A DNA stretch of 64,000 nucleotides from positions 1 to 64,000 of the forward strand of contig NZ_JAVBXS010000100.1 in assembly GCF_030824435.1 (NCBI RefSeq), in the 5' to 3' direction. A program made the translations under genes and the position numbers. Within the stretch, counting starts at the first letter, position 1, and each line of letters begins with the position of its first letter. Of this stretch, positions 41,664 through 53,490 are shown piece after piece. Below the pieces are notes generated by a model. It saw only the letters and a program-made list of their open reading frames with translations, was not told the origin of the DNA and ran no database searches. The stretch comes from Rheinheimera sp. GTDB taxonomy: Bacteria; Pseudomonadota; Gammaproteobacteria; Enterobacterales; Alteromonadaceae.

Positions 41664-41861
41664 CGTCGCTTACTCCAATTGGGTGGCAGGTGCTTCACGC
41701 CTGCCAGTTTTTTTGCTTTATGTACGCTGTGTTGCCTGATGGCGAATGCCACAGCTGCTTCTTTTTTATTTTGACCTGCTGTTACTGCAGCTCAGGGTTT
41801 CGCTATTTTGCTAAGCCCGGACAACACATTAGTGCCTGCCAGATACAGGCACAACTGTGTC

Positions 41862-43389
<1,528 letters not shown>

Positions 43390-44508
43390 TTATTCAATAC
43401 TGAGCTTATCCAGTCGGGTATTTTTTAATATTTCCAGATAATCCGGCCGTAATTGCACTTCCTGACGCCACAATAAGTCTTCAGCTTCAGACAACTGCCG
43501 GGTCCGGCGTAACCATTGTGCCTGAGCAAAATAATCAGCCTGTTGCAGTAATTTGGCCAAAGGCCCGGCGCCCTGAAAACCAACACCTTCGGCCAGTTGG
43601 TCCAAAGTTTGCCCCAGCGGCATCCTTTTTAACTGCCACTTCGACACTAAATCAGCACTGATAAAAGCTGCAAACTCGGTAAAACAACTGGTAAGGAAAC
43701 TGGCGTCAGCACTCAAGCTGTCCAGAGCGTCAGTCAGCTCGGTATCACGTTCATGTCTGGCTTTGAGCAATGCATCCTGTTTTACCTGAGTATAAGTACG
43801 CAGGTAAGTGCGGGTGACTACTAAATAACCCAGACTCTGAAATAACCCAGTGCAAAAGGCGACAAAAGCATTATCACCACTTTCTTCCGCCAGTCGTTTG
43901 GCTGCCATAGCAACCGCCATGCTGTATTCCCAGATATTACTTTTAAAGCGGGTAAAAGGATCGGTAGAATGCGGCAGGCAACGTTTCAATGCAAAAAGCG
44001 GAATAATTTGTTTCAGGCTTTCAATACCAAACATGCCTAACGCTACTTTCAGCTCTTTGACAAAAGAAGTGGCCACCTTTTTGCGGTATTGCGGCTGATT
44101 GGCCAGCTTCAGTAAATCTTCTTTTAGCCATTCAACAGGATTGATCAAGGCTTCCAGCTGACTGAGGGTGACCGCTTTGGCGCTGAGCGCATCCAGCACC
44201 GCAGGGAAACCATCTGCCAGATTAAAGACAGTGCTTGCCACTGTTTCGAACTTGCTGAGTTTTAAAAACAGCTCTTCTGCCACCTGATCATGCAAATGCG
44301 CCTGAGTAAATTCCAGAAATTGTTGTTTGGCCACAACACCGGCTTGCCGGCTTTGCATAGCCTGCTGCTCTACTGCCAGCAAAGTGCGTTTATCCTGGGC
44401 CCCGGCAACTTGTTGTTGGCCGCGCTTTACACCAAAACGGGTTTGCTCAGGGTTCACTTCAAGAATGCAATCAAAAAAACGCTGTTGTAACACTACTGCA
44501 ATAGACAT
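43390..44508 (-). CDS. HDOD domain protein
   Basis: A 372-residue cytosolic protein whose central part (about 130-330) looks like an HDOD domain, an HD-like helical domain that has lost the metal-binding HD pair. Examples are INPVEWLKEDLLKLANQPQYRKKV, FGIESLKQIIPLFALKR and NAFVAFCTGLFQSLGYLVV. HDOD proteins act in signalling, often alongside c-di-GMP or chemotaxis systems. No such partner is here. The N-terminal 110 residues are Gln/Ala-rich. It stands between pabA and astC on the same strand. Confidence 0.85.
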   Translation of the reverse strand: MSIAVVLQQRFFDCILEVNPEQTRFGVKRGQQQVAGAQDKRTLLAVEQQAMQSRQAGVVAKQQFLEFTQAHLHDQVAEELFLKLSKFETVASTVFNLADGFPAVLDALSAKAVTLSQLEALINPVEWLKEDLLKLANQPQYRKKVATSFVKELKVALGMFGIESLKQIIPLFALKRCLPHSTDPFTRFKSNIWEYSMAVAMAAKRLAEESGDNAFVAFCTGLFQSLGYLVVTRTYLRTYTQVKQDALLKARHERDTELTDALDSLSADASFLTSCFTEFAAFISADLVSKWQLKRMPLGQTLDQLAEGVGFQGAGPLAKLLQQADYFAQAQWLRRTRQLSEAEDLLWRQEVQLRPDYLEILKNTRLDKLSIE

Positions 44509-44582
44509 GCTGTTTCAGGCTTCCAAAATCAAATAACAGGCCAGTGTGCAATCCGGTCGGAGGGCTGTCAACAAAGAGTCGT

Positions 44583-45170
44583 TTAGCGGCGGGTTATTGC
44601 TAAAAAATTCGCCAAAAGCTGGTGTCCTTGTTCTGTCAAAATAGCTTCAGGGTGAAACTGCACTGAATGCAGCGGTAAACTAAGGTGCATCATACCCATA
44701 ATTTCATCCATTTGACCTTCGGCAGTTTGGGTCCAGGCTGTAACCACAAAATCATCGGATAAGGTATCAGCGGCAACCACCAAAGAATGATAACGGGTCA
44801 CACTCAAAGGGTTATTTAAACCCTGGAACACCGACAAATTATTGTGTTGAATCAAAGAGTTTTTACCATGCATCACTTCTCTGGCACGCACCACCCTGGC
44901 CCCAAAAGCCTGAGCTATGGCCTGATGACCCAAACAAACCCCTAATATTGGAATTTTACCGGCAAAATGTTGAATCGCCTCAAGCGAAATGCCGGCTTCG
45001 TTGGGTGTACAAGGGCCTGGTGAAATCACCAAAAACTCAGGTGCCAGAGTGGTTATTTCAGCCAGCGAAATATCGTCATTACGCCGCACCACAACGTCCT
45101 GCCCCAGCTCAGCAAAATATTGCACCAGGTTGTAGGTAAAAGAGTCGTAATTGTCGATCATCAATAACAT
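44583..45170 (-). CDS. pabA: Aminodeoxychorismate/anthranilate synthase glutamine amidotransferase subunit
   Basis: A 195-residue class I glutamine amidotransferase giving ammonia to PabB (folate) or TrpE (tryptophan). It begins [19 protein letters not shown]; catalytic Cys79 is in ILGVCLGHQ, and the His-Glu pair in SVQFHPEAI. The location near astC/argD, away from trp genes, favours pabA, as in Vibrio and Shewanella. An amphibolic TrpG/PabA subunit cannot be excluded. It lies 27 bp downstream of tsaD. Confidence 0.94.
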   Translation of the reverse strand: MLLMIDNYDSFTYNLVQYFAELGQDVVVRRNDDISLAEITTLAPEFLVISPGPCTPNEAGISLEAIQHFAGKIPILGVCLGHQAIAQAFGARVVRAREVMHGKNSLIQHNNLSVFQGLNNPLSVTRYHSLVVAADTLSDDFVVTAWTQTAEGQMDEIMGMMHLSLPLHSVQFHPEAILTEQGHQLLANFLAITRR

Positions 45171-45197
45171 GCAATAAACCTTCAGCGCATAGCAGTA

Positions 45198-46211
45198 TTA
45201 AAGCGGCGGCAGTTGTGTCATAGGCCAGCGTGGTGTGACGCCTATGGTTAAATCCTGTTGTTGACCCGCTGCAAGACGCTGATAACCGGCATAAGCAATC
45301 ATGGCGCCGTTGTCGGTGCAGAATTCTTTTCGCGGATAATACACTTCACCTTTCAGGCTTTTTAACAGCTGCTCCAGCTGTTCACGCAGCGACTGATTGG
45401 CACTGACGCCGCCAGCCACCACCAGTCGTTTCAGGCCGGTTTCTTTTAAAGCACGGCGACATTTGAACACTAAAGTATCAACAACGGCCTGCTGAAATGA
45501 AGCTGCGATATCAGCCTGCACTGCCGGACTATTGCCTTCGCTGGCAATCACATTGGCCGCTGCGGTTTTTAAACCGCTAAAACTAAAATCAAGACCTGGT
45601 CTGTCGGTCATAGGGCGTGGGAACTTGTATTTAGCGCCATCCCCCTGCAGGGCAAGTTTGGCAAGTAAAGGGCCACCCGGATAATCCAGCCCCATCAATT
45701 TGGCTGTTTTATCAAAGGCTTCGCCTGCAGCGTCATCAACAGACTCACCCAGTAGCTCATACAAACCAATGCCATCCACTTTCACCAACTGGGTATGGCC
45801 ACCAGAAACCAACAAGGCAATAAAAGGAAAAGCCGGCGGATTGGCTTCCAGCATAGGCGCTAATAAATGCCCTTCCATATGATGCACTGCAAGTGCAGGT
45901 TTACCCCAGGCAAAAGCCAGACTGCGGCCAATAGCAGCGCCAACCAATAAAGCGCCGGCAAGGCCAGGGCCGGCTGTATAAGCAACAGCGTCAATGCTGT
46001 CTGCGGTACAATTGGCTTCATTCAGCGCTTGTTGGATCAGGGGCAAAGTTTTACGGATATGGTCCCTTGATGCCAGTTCCGGCACCACACCACCATATTG
46101 CGCATGCAGTTCAATCTGACTGTACAAAACATGACTTAATAAGCCTTTTTCGCCGTCATAAACCGCAATAGCTGTCTCGTCACAGGAAGTTTCAATCCCA
46201 AGAACCCGCAT
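45198..46211 (-). CDS. tsaD: tRNA N6-adenosine threonylcarbamoyltransferase
   Basis: TsaD, with TsaB and TsaE, transfers threonylcarbamoyl to A37 of ANN-decoding tRNAs. The 337-residue protein opens [20 protein letters not shown], has the metal-binding HHMEGH motif and the ASKHA phosphate loops [11 protein letters not shown] and [11 protein letters not shown]. It is divergent from rpsU across 184 bp, the widely conserved arrangement. Confidence 0.98.
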   Translation of the reverse strand: MRVLGIETSCDETAIAVYDGEKGLLSHVLYSQIELHAQYGGVVPELASRDHIRKTLPLIQQALNEANCTADSIDAVAYTAGPGLAGALLVGAAIGRSLAFAWGKPALAVHHMEGHLLAPMLEANPPAFPFIALLVSGGHTQLVKVDGIGLYELLGESVDDAAGEAFDKTAKLMGLDYPGGPLLAKLALQGDGAKYKFPRPMTDRPGLDFSFSGLKTAAANVIASEGNSPAVQADIAASFQQAVVDTLVFKCRRALKETGLKRLVVAGGVSANQSLREQLEQLLKSLKGEVYYPRKEFCTDNGAMIAYAGYQRLAAGQQQDLTIGVTPRWPMTQLPPL

Positions 46212-46290
46212 TTTTTTGCCCCATTAATCATCTCGAAGCCGCGGATTGTAACGGGATCTGGCAGACAGAGCCAGCAAAGCATATATTTGC

Positions 46291-46320
46291 TTTACTTTGG
46301 GTCAGGCTTTTGAGTAAAAT
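46291..46320 (+). promoter_or_regulatory. rpsU: Candidate promoter of the rpsU-yqeY-dnaG-rpoD operon
   Basis: TTTACT (46291-46296) and TAAAAT (46315-46320), 18 bp apart, about 75 nt upstream of rpsU. Confidence 0.5.
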
Positions 46321-46395
46321 GCCGCACCAAATTTAAACGTATTGGTTAGCCGCTGACCAGAACGCGGTATCCAGATAAACCGAGGTGAGATTTTA

Positions 46396-46611
46396 ATGCC
46401 TGTAGTGAAAGTAAAAGAAAACGAACCATTTGACGTTGCTTTACGTCGTTTCAAACGTTCTTGCGAAAAAGCTGGTGTATTAGCTGACGTACGCGCCAAA
46501 GAATTTTTCGAGAAGCCAACTTGGGTTCGTAAACGTAAGAAAGCTGCTGCTGTTAAGCGCCACATGAAAAAGCTTTCTCGCGAAAACGCACGTCGCATCA
46601 AGCTTTATTAA
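46396..46611 (+). CDS. rpsU: 30S ribosomal protein bS21
   Basis: bS21 is a small basic protein of the 30S subunit involved in initiation. The 71 residues [21 protein letters not shown] through RRIKLY match the gammaproteobacterial protein in size and sequence. A GAGGT Shine-Dalgarno lies upstream. First gene of the macromolecular synthesis operon. Confidence 0.99.
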   Translation: MPVVKVKENEPFDVALRRFKRSCEKAGVLADVRAKEFFEKPTWVRKRKKAAAVKRHMKKLSRENARRIKLY

Positions 46612-46626
46612 GATCGGACTCCTCAG

Positions 46627-47070
46627 ATGGCTCTGTTAGAGCAACTTCAGGAAGCACAAAAAGACGCAATGCGTGCCAAAGACAAATTGCGTCTGAATAC
46701 TATCCGTATGGCACTGGCTGAAGTTAAACAACGCCAGATCGACTTACAGATGATTCCTGATGATGCCAACGTTCTTGCAGTTCTGACTAAAATGTCAAAA
46801 CAACGCAAAGAATCAGCAACTCAATATACTGCCGGTGGCAGACCTGATCTTGCTGAAACAGAGCTAGCTGAAATTGCGATTATTGAGCAGTTTTTACCGC
46901 AAGCCTTATCTCAGGCTGAGCTGAATGATTTACTGACGCAGGCAGTGGCCGCGACAGGAGCCAGCTCAATGCAAGACATGGCCAAAGTGATGGCATGGCT
47001 GAAACCTCAGGTTCAGGGTCGCACCGATATGGGCGCTTTGAGCGGTTTGGTTAAAAGCAAGCTGAACTAA
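46627..47070 (+). CDS. GatB/YqeY domain protein
   Basis: A 147-residue protein (MALLEQLQEAQKDAMRAKDKLRLNTIRMALAEVKQ) with the helical GatB/YqeY tail domain, which in GatB contacts tRNA. LKPQVQGRTDMGALSGLVKSKL is the characteristic C-terminus. The stand-alone protein is common between rpsU and dnaG in many bacteria, though missing from E. coli. Its exact role is unknown. It sits 15 bp after rpsU, so it is in the operon. Confidence 0.94.
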   Translation: MALLEQLQEAQKDAMRAKDKLRLNTIRMALAEVKQRQIDLQMIPDDANVLAVLTKMSKQRKESATQYTAGGRPDLAETELAEIAIIEQFLPQALSQAELNDLLTQAVAATGASSMQDMAKVMAWLKPQVQGRTDMGALSGLVKSKLN

Positions 47071-47167
47071 CCGCCTGAAACAACGGTAACCGCTGTTAAA
47101 CTGCACACCGTGCCTAGCGCACGGTTTGTCTTTTTCTGAAATGAGCATTTTAAGCAAAAGGAAAAAG

Positions 47168-48895
47168 GTGGCAGGACAAATCCCAAGGCCCTTTATCGAC
47201 GATTTGTTGGCAAGAACCGACATTGTTGAATTAATAGATTTACGGGTGCCGTTAAAAAAAGCCGGTAAAAATTATACCGCTTGTTGCCCTTTCCATAGTG
47301 AAAAATCACCTTCTTTTACGGTGAGTGCCGACAAACAGTTTTATCACTGTTTTGGTTGCGGCGCCCACGGCAATGCCATCAGTTTTATGATGGCCTTTGA
47401 ACAGCTCGAATTTGTTGAAGCTATTGAAGAGCTTGCAAAAATACATCATCTGGAAGTACCGCGTGAAGCAGGTCACAAAGGCAAAACCTATGTGCAGGGC
47501 AGCGCTGACGATTACAGCCAGATGCAAAAAGCAACACAGATTTACCAGCAGCAACTAAAACTGCATCCACAAGCCGCTGCTTATGTTGCCAAACGTGGTT
47601 TATCAGCAGAGACCGTCAACAAATACGGTATTGGTTATGCACCTGAAAGCTGGGATTTATTATTAAAACAACTGGGCCAGGGTAAAACCAACCGCGATCA
47701 GTTGTTTGAGCTGAAACTGACCAACCGCAATGAAAACGGCCGCGAATATGATTTTTTCCGTGACCGTATTATGTTCCCTATCCGCGACAAACGCGGCAGG
47801 GTCATTGCTTTTGGCGGCCGGGTATTGGGTGACGGCACCCCCAAATATCTGAACTCACCGGAAACCCGGTTGTTTCACAAAGGCCGTGAACTTTATGGTT
47901 TGTATGAAGCCAGACAAAATCAGGACCGGCTTGAACAATTGCTGGTGGTTGAAGGTTATATGGATGTGGTGGCGCTTTCTGAACACGGCATCCATTTTGC
48001 GGTTGCTTGTCTTGGCACAGCCACCACTTCTGAACATATGCAAACCATGTTCAGATTCTGCGGCAAAGTGATTTGTTGTTATGACGGTGACAGAGCAGGC
48101 CGTGACGCCGCATGGCGTGCGTTACAAAGTGCCTTGCCGAATTTAAAAGACGGCGTGGAACTGAATTTTGTATTTTTACCCGATGGCGAAGACCCGGACA
48201 CTTTAGTGCAAAAAGAAGGCAAAGATGCCTTTTTGGCCAGGCTTAGCGACGCTATGCCATTGAGCAATTACCTGTTTGAGCATTTATTGCAGGAGCTGGA
48301 CGTCAACAGCGATGCTGGTAAATCAGCCCTTTGGGCTAAAGCCAATGAGATGATAGCGCTGATCCCCAGTGAATTTTACCGTGACAGCCTGCTGGAGCGT
48401 TTAGCCAATCTGGTTGGCCGAAAACGTCCGGATCAACAAATAAGTGCCGGTAAAAACCGCAAAACAGCGGCAGTGGTACAAAGCACCAAAATTACACCAA
48501 TGCGTCGTGCTATCGCTTTGTTATTGCAGTACCCGTCGCTTGCACAAGTGATGCCGGTGGCGCCCGAACTGGCGCAGGCGAATATGCCGGGAATGCCTTT
48601 GTTAATGGCAATCCAACAACATTTATTGGAAAAACCCCAGTTAACCACAGCTCAGCTGCTGGAATACTGGCGTGAGTTACCTGAGTACAACATTCTGAGC
48701 AAACTTGCACTTTGGGACCATCAGGTTGCCGAAGAGCAGTTAACCCAGGAGTTTTTAGATACGTTTCGTTCTATCGAAGATCAATATTTGCAACAGCGCC
48801 TTGAATCATTACAACGCAAGGACCAATTAAGCAAATTAACGGTGGCCGAAAAACACGAATACGTGATGCTGTTAAAAGCTTTTAAGAGCAAATAA
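47168..48895 (+). CDS. dnaG: DNA primase
   Basis: DnaG lays RNA primers for DNA replication. From GTG 47168 the 575 residues begin MAGQIPRPFIDDLLARTDIV, aligning with the E. coli start; AAAAGGA precedes it. The zinc ribbon uses Cys40, His43, Cys61 and Cys64. The TOPRIM domain follows (LLVVEGYMDVVAL, CYDGDRAGRDAA), and the C-terminal helicase-binding domain occupies about 430-575. A TTG at 47126 would add 14 residues and is unlikely. Third gene of the operon. Confidence 0.97.
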   Translation: MAGQIPRPFIDDLLARTDIVELIDLRVPLKKAGKNYTACCPFHSEKSPSFTVSADKQFYHCFGCGAHGNAISFMMAFEQLEFVEAIEELAKIHHLEVPREAGHKGKTYVQGSADDYSQMQKATQIYQQQLKLHPQAAAYVAKRGLSAETVNKYGIGYAPESWDLLLKQLGQGKTNRDQLFELKLTNRNENGREYDFFRDRIMFPIRDKRGRVIAFGGRVLGDGTPKYLNSPETRLFHKGRELYGLYEARQNQDRLEQLLVVEGYMDVVALSEHGIHFAVACLGTATTSEHMQTMFRFCGKVICCYDGDRAGRDAAWRALQSALPNLKDGVELNFVFLPDGEDPDTLVQKEGKDAFLARLSDAMPLSNYLFEHLLQELDVNSDAGKSALWAKANEMIALIPSEFYRDSLLERLANLVGRKRPDQQISAGKNRKTAAVVQSTKITPMRRAIALLLQYPSLAQVMPVAPELAQANMPGMPLLMAIQQHLLEKPQLTTAQLLEYWRELPEYNILSKLALWDHQVAEEQLTQEFLDTFRSIEDQYLQQRLESLQRKDQLSKLTVAEKHEYVMLLKAFKSK

Positions 48896-48998
48896 CTGCG
48901 GATGAGCGCTCTTAGCTGGCTAGAAAAGCCGCGCTTTGTTATAATCGTTTATTCGCATTTTTGAAATTTAACTATATTTGGGTGGAAGAACAGCCTCT

Positions 48999-50846
48999 AT
49001 GGAGCATAATCCTCAGTCGCAATTAAAACTCCTTATCTTAAAAGGTAAAGAGCAAGGTTATTTAACTTTTGCCGAAGTAAACGATCACCTTCCACAAGAT
49101 ATCATCGACTCTGATCAGATCGAAGATATTATCCGCATGATTAACGACATGGGTATTCAGGTGTTTGAAACCGCACCTGATGCTGACGATTTAATTATGT
49201 CTGATGCTGCGCCGGATGAAGACGCCGCGGAAGAAGCTGCACAAGCACTGGTTAGCGTCGACAAAGAACTGGGCCGCACTACAGATCCGGTCCGGATGTA
49301 TATGCGCGAAATGGGTACAGTAGAGCTGCTCACCCGTGAAGGCGAAATTGACATCGCCAAGCGTATCGAAGAAGGCATTAACCAGGTTCAGACTTCAGTG
49401 GCTGAATACCCGGAAGCCATCACTTACCTGCTGGAACAGTGGGATAAATTCGAAGCCGAAGAAATTCGTTTAAGTGACATCGTTTCTGCTTTTGTTGATC
49501 CAAACGAAGTAGACGACATGGCACCAACAGCCACGCATATCGGTTCTGACGTTCCGGAAGAAGAGCTGGCTGATGAAGACGCCGATTTAACCGGCGACGA
49601 CGAAGAAGAAGACGGTGAAGAAGAAGCGGACACTGGTCCGGATCCTGAACTTGCCAAAATTAAATTTGGTGAACTGCGTACTCAATACGAAGTGACCCGT
49701 AATTCAATTACCCAGAATGGCCGCGAACACGCGACCACCAAAGCTGAAATTGAAAAACTGTCTGAAGTTTTTCGTTGTTTCCGCTTAGTGCCAAAACAAT
49801 TTGATCGTCTGGTCAAAAACATGCGTGAAATGATGGACCGCGTGCGCGTCCAGGAACGTATTGTGATGAAGCACTGTGTTGAATACGCCAAAATGCCTAA
49901 GAAAAACTTCTTAAAAGCATTTACCGGTAACGAAAACAGCAGCGCCTGGATTGACGCAGAAATTGCCGGCAACAAACCATATTCGCCAAAACTGGCTGAT
50001 ATGCGCGAAGAGCTGGTGCGTTCAACCGACAAATTACGCAAAATTGAAGAAGAAACTGGCTTGTCCATTTTCAAAATCAAAGATATTAACCGTCGCATGT
50101 CGATTGGCGAAGCCAAAGCCCGCCGTGCGAAAAAAGAGATGGTGGAAGCCAACTTACGTCTGGTTATTTCTATTGCGAAAAAATACACCAATCGTGGTTT
50201 GCAATTCCTTGATTTGATTCAGGAAGGCAACATCGGTTTGATGAAAGCTGTAGATAAATTTGAATACCGTCGTGGTTATAAGTTTTCAACTTACGCCACC
50301 TGGTGGATCCGTCAGGCCATCACCCGTTCAATCGCCGACCAGGCACGCACCATCCGGATTCCGGTGCATATGATTGAAACCATCAACAAGCTGAACCGTA
50401 TTTCACGGCAAATGCTGCAGGAGATGGGACGTGAACCTTCGCCGGAAGAATTATCTGAGCGTATGGGCATGCCGGAAGACAAAATTCGTAAAGTGCTGAA
50501 AATCGCCAAAGAGCCAATTTCGATGGAAACCCCAATTGGTGACGACGAAGATTCGCATCTGGGCGATTTTATCGAAGACAGTGGTTCAGAATCACCACTG
50601 GATTCAGCGACGATGGAAAGCTTAAAAGCCGCTACCAACGAAGTGCTGGCAGGCCTGACCGCCCGCGAAGCCAAAGTTCTGCGCATGCGTTTTGGTATTG
50701 ATATGAATACCGACCATACGCTGGAAGAAGTGGGTAAACAATTTGACGTAACGCGTGAGCGTATTCGTCAGATTGAAGCCAAAGCGCTGCGCAAGCTGCG
50801 CCACCCTTCCCGTTCAGAAGTGTTAAAAAGCTTCCTGGACGAATAA
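48999..50846 (+). CDS. rpoD: RNA polymerase sigma-70 factor RpoD
   Basis: The housekeeping sigma factor, 615 residues from ATG 48999 ([20 protein letters not shown]). Region 1.1 is at the N-terminus. A non-conserved acidic stretch follows (about 185-220, rich in Asp/Glu). Region 2 has [57 protein letters not shown] as separate core blocks. Region 4.2 is the helix-turn-helix [19 protein letters not shown]. Length equals that of E. coli RpoD to within a few residues. The last gene of the operon, followed by a strong terminator. Confidence 0.99.
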   Translation: MEHNPQSQLKLLILKGKEQGYLTFAEVNDHLPQDIIDSDQIEDIIRMINDMGIQVFETAPDADDLIMSDAAPDEDAAEEAAQALVSVDKELGRTTDPVRMYMREMGTVELLTREGEIDIAKRIEEGINQVQTSVAEYPEAITYLLEQWDKFEAEEIRLSDIVSAFVDPNEVDDMAPTATHIGSDVPEEELADEDADLTGDDEEEDGEEEADTGPDPELAKIKFGELRTQYEVTRNSITQNGREHATTKAEIEKLSEVFRCFRLVPKQFDRLVKNMREMMDRVRVQERIVMKHCVEYAKMPKKNFLKAFTGNENSSAWIDAEIAGNKPYSPKLADMREELVRSTDKLRKIEEETGLSIFKIKDINRRMSIGEAKARRAKKEMVEANLRLVISIAKKYTNRGLQFLDLIQEGNIGLMKAVDKFEYRRGYKFSTYATWWIRQAITRSIADQARTIRIPVHMIETINKLNRISRQMLQEMGREPSPEELSERMGMPEDKIRKVLKIAKEPISMETPIGDDEDSHLGDFIEDSGSESPLDSATMESLKAATNEVLAGLTAREAKVLRMRFGIDMNTDHTLEEVGKQFDVTRERIRQIEAKALRKLRHPSRSEVLKSFLDE

Positions 50847-50898
50847 ACTTTATAACCAGCACGCTGTTATCGCCGCTTAATGTGGTGCTAGCAAAATT

Positions 50899-50926
50899 AA
50901 AAAAGCGCCTTTGGGCGCTTTTTTAA
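50899..50926 (+). terminator. Terminator after rpoD
   Basis: TTAAAAAAGCGCC-TTT-GGGCGCTTTTTTAA, about 50 bp past the rpoD stop. Strong stem and six T residues. Confidence 0.92.
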
Positions 50927-51130
50927 TTCAGGATGAGTCAGGAACCTAGTCATCCGGAAAATTCTGTACAAAGCTTATGTTACTTCCTCTGTACAAGACA
51001 AATTAGCAATGCGTTTAAAAAACAAGCAATTGAAACGCTAAAGCCCATCACAGCAAGTGACAAGAGTACAAAATCTTCTTATACTGCCTGCGTTTTATTG
51101 CATGCCGCTTTCGCAGCTGCTTCCAGACAT

Positions 51131-51207
51131 GGCCCTATAGCTCAGTTGGTTAGAGCATCCGACTCATAATCGGCAGGTCCCTGGTTCAAGTCCAGGTGGG
51201 GCCACCA
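51131..51207 (+). tRNA. tRNA with CAU anticodon, probably tRNA-Ile2 (lysidine-modified)
   Basis: A 77-nt cloverleaf with encoded CCA. Acceptor GGCCCTA pairs with TGGGGCC, D-arm GCTCAGTTGGTTAGAGC, anticodon stem CCGA/TCGG flanking CTCATAA with CAT at 51165-51167, T-arm CCTGGTTCAAGTCCAGG. The GGCCC acceptor and the GACTCATAATCG anticodon arm resemble E. coli ileX/ileY more than elongator metT. ileX also lies downstream of rpoD in E. coli. So tRNA-Ile(CAU), whose C34 becomes lysidine, is favoured over tRNA-Met. Confidence 0.93.
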
Positions 51208-51346
51208 TTTTATTCTCCTTCTGGTTTTAACCTCAGTTTTAGTTTTTTGCATTTGTCAGCAGACTTTTGCTACACGCTGAAAACAAAACATCAAGTGCCG
51301 CCACACCCAAAAACATTTCACAAACAGCGACACTCTGAAGCCACTA

Positions 51347-53083
51347 TTATTGATCTTTGCTTTCACCAAAGGGCTTGTAATCGGTTTGTTTTATCACGGG
51401 ATTGGTATTACTTTCTGCAATCACTGACCCAGTCACATCGGTATGCAGGTAAATGACAGTGCTGAGCGGCACCACACTAAATTCAGCACTGATCAGACAA
51501 TCATTGCTAATAGTTGCCGTGGTGTATTGCGAACCTGACTGAATGCCGTTACAACCACTCACTTTAAGCAGTGTGGCCCCTGGAGCAGCGGTGAAGGTAA
51601 ACACGGCTTTCTGACCGGCAATAACTTTTGCTTCCGTAGGCGTCACAGTGCCGGATCCCACAATACTGGTGCTGACCAGATAACTGCCGCCAGTTAATAG
51701 CTGAGTGTTACTTAATGCTGAAAATGCCGAACAACCAAAGCTATTACAGGCTTTGACCCGGAATTGATAACTTTTGCCAGCTATCCCACTGCGCTGCACA
51801 AGGCTAACATCCGCTGCATTTTGTACACCCAGCGAAATATTGTTTTCAAAGAGTTCATATTGATAAGAACTTGCCGCATAAAGCGCAGTCCAGCTTAACT
51901 GCAGCTGCAGCATATTGGCACTAAGTACCGGCGTGGCAGGTATAGCCGGAATTGCCGTTGCAGCCGGAGCTGTCACCACAACACTGGCCGGAGAATAAGC
52001 GGAACAACCGGCATTATTGCAGGCTTTTAATAAAAACTGATATTTTCTGCCTGCCCGGGTTGCATGAAGGTAGCGGGTGACATTACCAACAATCACCTCG
52101 CCTGTTGCAACCCCGCCTTCATAAGGCTCGACTTTGTAATAGCTGCTGAAACTAACAGCCTGCCAGCTCAGTTCTATCTGAGTTCCAGCGAGCTTAGCCA
52201 AGGGGGCTGCCGGTCTGGCCGGCACCTGAGATACAGTCACAACATTACTGGCTGGCGAATAAGCAGAACAACCCGAACTGTTACAAGCTTTGATTAAAAA
52301 CTGGTAGCTACTGCCATCAGCGACATTATGGCGATACAAAGTGGTATTACCCAGCTTCTGTTGACCTGTTGCTGTCCCATTTTGATAAGGCTCAACCAGA
52401 TAATAACTGGCAGCTGCCACAGCTCCCCAGGTTAAATCCAGATAACTACCTTTTAAAGTTGCCAGCGGCGCAGCTGGTCTTGCCGGCTGCTGTGGCACTG
52501 TCACCAGATTACTGGCTGTTGAATAAGCAGAGCAGCCCGAGGTATTACAGGCCTTCAGCAAAAACTGATAACTATGCCCGATAGTGACATTACGTTGATA
52601 TAAAGTTGTGTTGCCAACATTCAACTGGCCGGTCGGCAAAGTATTCACATAAGGCTCTACCAGATAATAACTGGCTGCCGCTACCTGGCTCCATTTTAAA
52701 TCCAGATACAGGCCGGGCAGACTGACAACGGGTGCTGCAGGTTTAGCAGGAACCAAAGGTACATTCACCAGATTACTTGCCGCGGAATAAGCAGAACAGC
52801 CTGTGGCATCACAGGCTTTCAGTAAAAACTGATACTGCTGCCCCGGCAATACATTCAGCTGATATAAGCTGGTTTGGCCAACATTAACCTGACCTGTTGG
52901 AACCCCACCACGGTATGGTTCCACCAGATAATAACTGGCGCCGGCAACCTGCGACCAGGTTAAATCTATATAAAGGCCTGGCAAGCTGGCTTTGGGCGCC
53001 GCTGGTGTTGCCGGCGCCGCCAGCAAAACCGCCGGAACCCATAAAAACATACATAACAACAGCATTTTGGCATGATTTAACAT
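51347..53083 (-). CDS. Exported fibronectin-III repeat protein ending in a truncated RHS core
   Basis: A 578-residue protein with a strong AAGGAGG Shine-Dalgarno and a signal peptide (about 1-23, VPAVLLAA). Five FnIII-like repeats of 88-91 residues follow (24-466), each with a WxxV strand, an SYQFLLKAC-type strand and a paired cysteine in the GCSAYS motif. Then comes a bacterial repeat domain (GSGTVTP, two Cys). The final ~40 residues (YLHTDVTGSVIAES and DYKPFGESKDQ) match the start of the RHS repeat-associated core, where full-length RHS proteins continue with GYTGH-type sequence. Here two stop codons follow at once. It is thus an RHS fragment or a short derivative. It lies beside the tRNA. 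Confidence 0.82.
   Translation of the reverse strand: MLNHAKMLLLCMFLWVPAVLLAAPATPAAPKASLPGLYIDLTWSQVAGASYYLVEPYRGGVPTGQVNVGQTSLYQLNVLPGQQYQFLLKACDATGCSAYSAASNLVNVPLVPAKPAAPVVSLPGLYLDLKWSQVAAASYYLVEPYVNTLPTGQLNVGNTTLYQRNVTIGHSYQFLLKACNTSGCSAYSTASNLVTVPQQPARPAAPLATLKGSYLDLTWGAVAAASYYLVEPYQNGTATGQQKLGNTTLYRHNVADGSSYQFLIKACNSSGCSAYSPASNVVTVSQVPARPAAPLAKLAGTQIELSWQAVSFSSYYKVEPYEGGVATGEVIVGNVTRYLHATRAGRKYQFLLKACNNAGCSAYSPASVVVTAPAATAIPAIPATPVLSANMLQLQLSWTALYAASSYQYELFENNISLGVQNAADVSLVQRSGIAGKSYQFRVKACNSFGCSAFSALSNTQLLTGGSYLVSTSIVGSGTVTPTEAKVIAGQKAVFTFTAAPGATLLKVSGCNGIQSGSQYTTATISNDCLISAEFSVVPLSTVIYLHTDVTGSVIAESNTNPVIKQTDYKPFGESKDQ
51686..53014 (-). repeat. Five tandem FnIII-coding repeats (~264-273 bp each)
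   Basis: Repeats 1-4 are more alike than repeat 5, each opening PAxPAAP and closing near GCSAYS-ASNLV. Repeats 1-3 and 5 are 88 codons; repeat 4 is 91. The similarity of repeats 1-3 suggests recent duplication or recombination. Confidence 0.85.
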
Positions 53084-53331
53084 AACAACCTCCTTGTTGT
53101 ATTGGGCTGCAGTCATGGCATAGCCAAAGCTATACCTGCAGTGATCTGAACATAACGCAGAAATCGATAATTACAATTAATTTACATTTATTAGTTCAAA
53201 TATTCACATTTAGCCGTAACCAAACAGCAAGCACCACAAGCCAGACTGCCGGATGCAGCCGCTTCGGCCTTTCTGCTATGGGTTGTTTATTTTGGCAACA
53301 AGGGCTATCAGGAGAGCAGGTGTGAATTGGC

Positions 53332-53357
53332 AAAAAAAAGAGCTCCAAAAGGAGCTC
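53332..53357 (-). terminator. Strong orphan terminator
   Basis: On the minus strand GAGCTCC-TTTT-GGAGCTC is followed by eight T residues. It is the second terminator after the binding-protein gene, about 110 bp beyond the first, so it either backs it up or ends a short RNA. Confidence 0.8.
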
Positions 53358-53469
53358 AAAATAACAGGAACATAACCCAGGACAACAAAAGTGGCACAGC
53401 GCACTGTACTGGCATTGATCATGCACTTTGATGCTGACATTTTTATGGCGTTTTGGTGACATAAATAAG

Positions 53470-53490
53470 AAAAAGCGCCATCAAGGCGCT
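53470..53490 (-). terminator. Terminator after the exported binding protein
   Basis: AGCGCC-TTGAT-GGCGCT followed by TTTTTC on the minus strand, about 20 bp past the stop at 53509. Confidence 0.8.

Noticed and set aside
41664-41861. TGGCAGG...CCTGCCA hairpin followed by seven T as a plus-strand terminator
   Set aside because: No plus-strand gene lies upstream; both neighbours run on the minus strand, so its role as a terminator is doubtful.
51131-51207. tRNA 3' end as an integration site for a genomic island
   Set aside because: No integrase and no repeated copy of the tRNA 3' end could be found downstream in the window; only the truncated RHS-type gene hints at gene gain.
53196-53462. 88-codon Cys-rich minus-strand frame
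   Set aside because: Reads through a strong terminator hairpin, has no ribosome site and no recognisable family.
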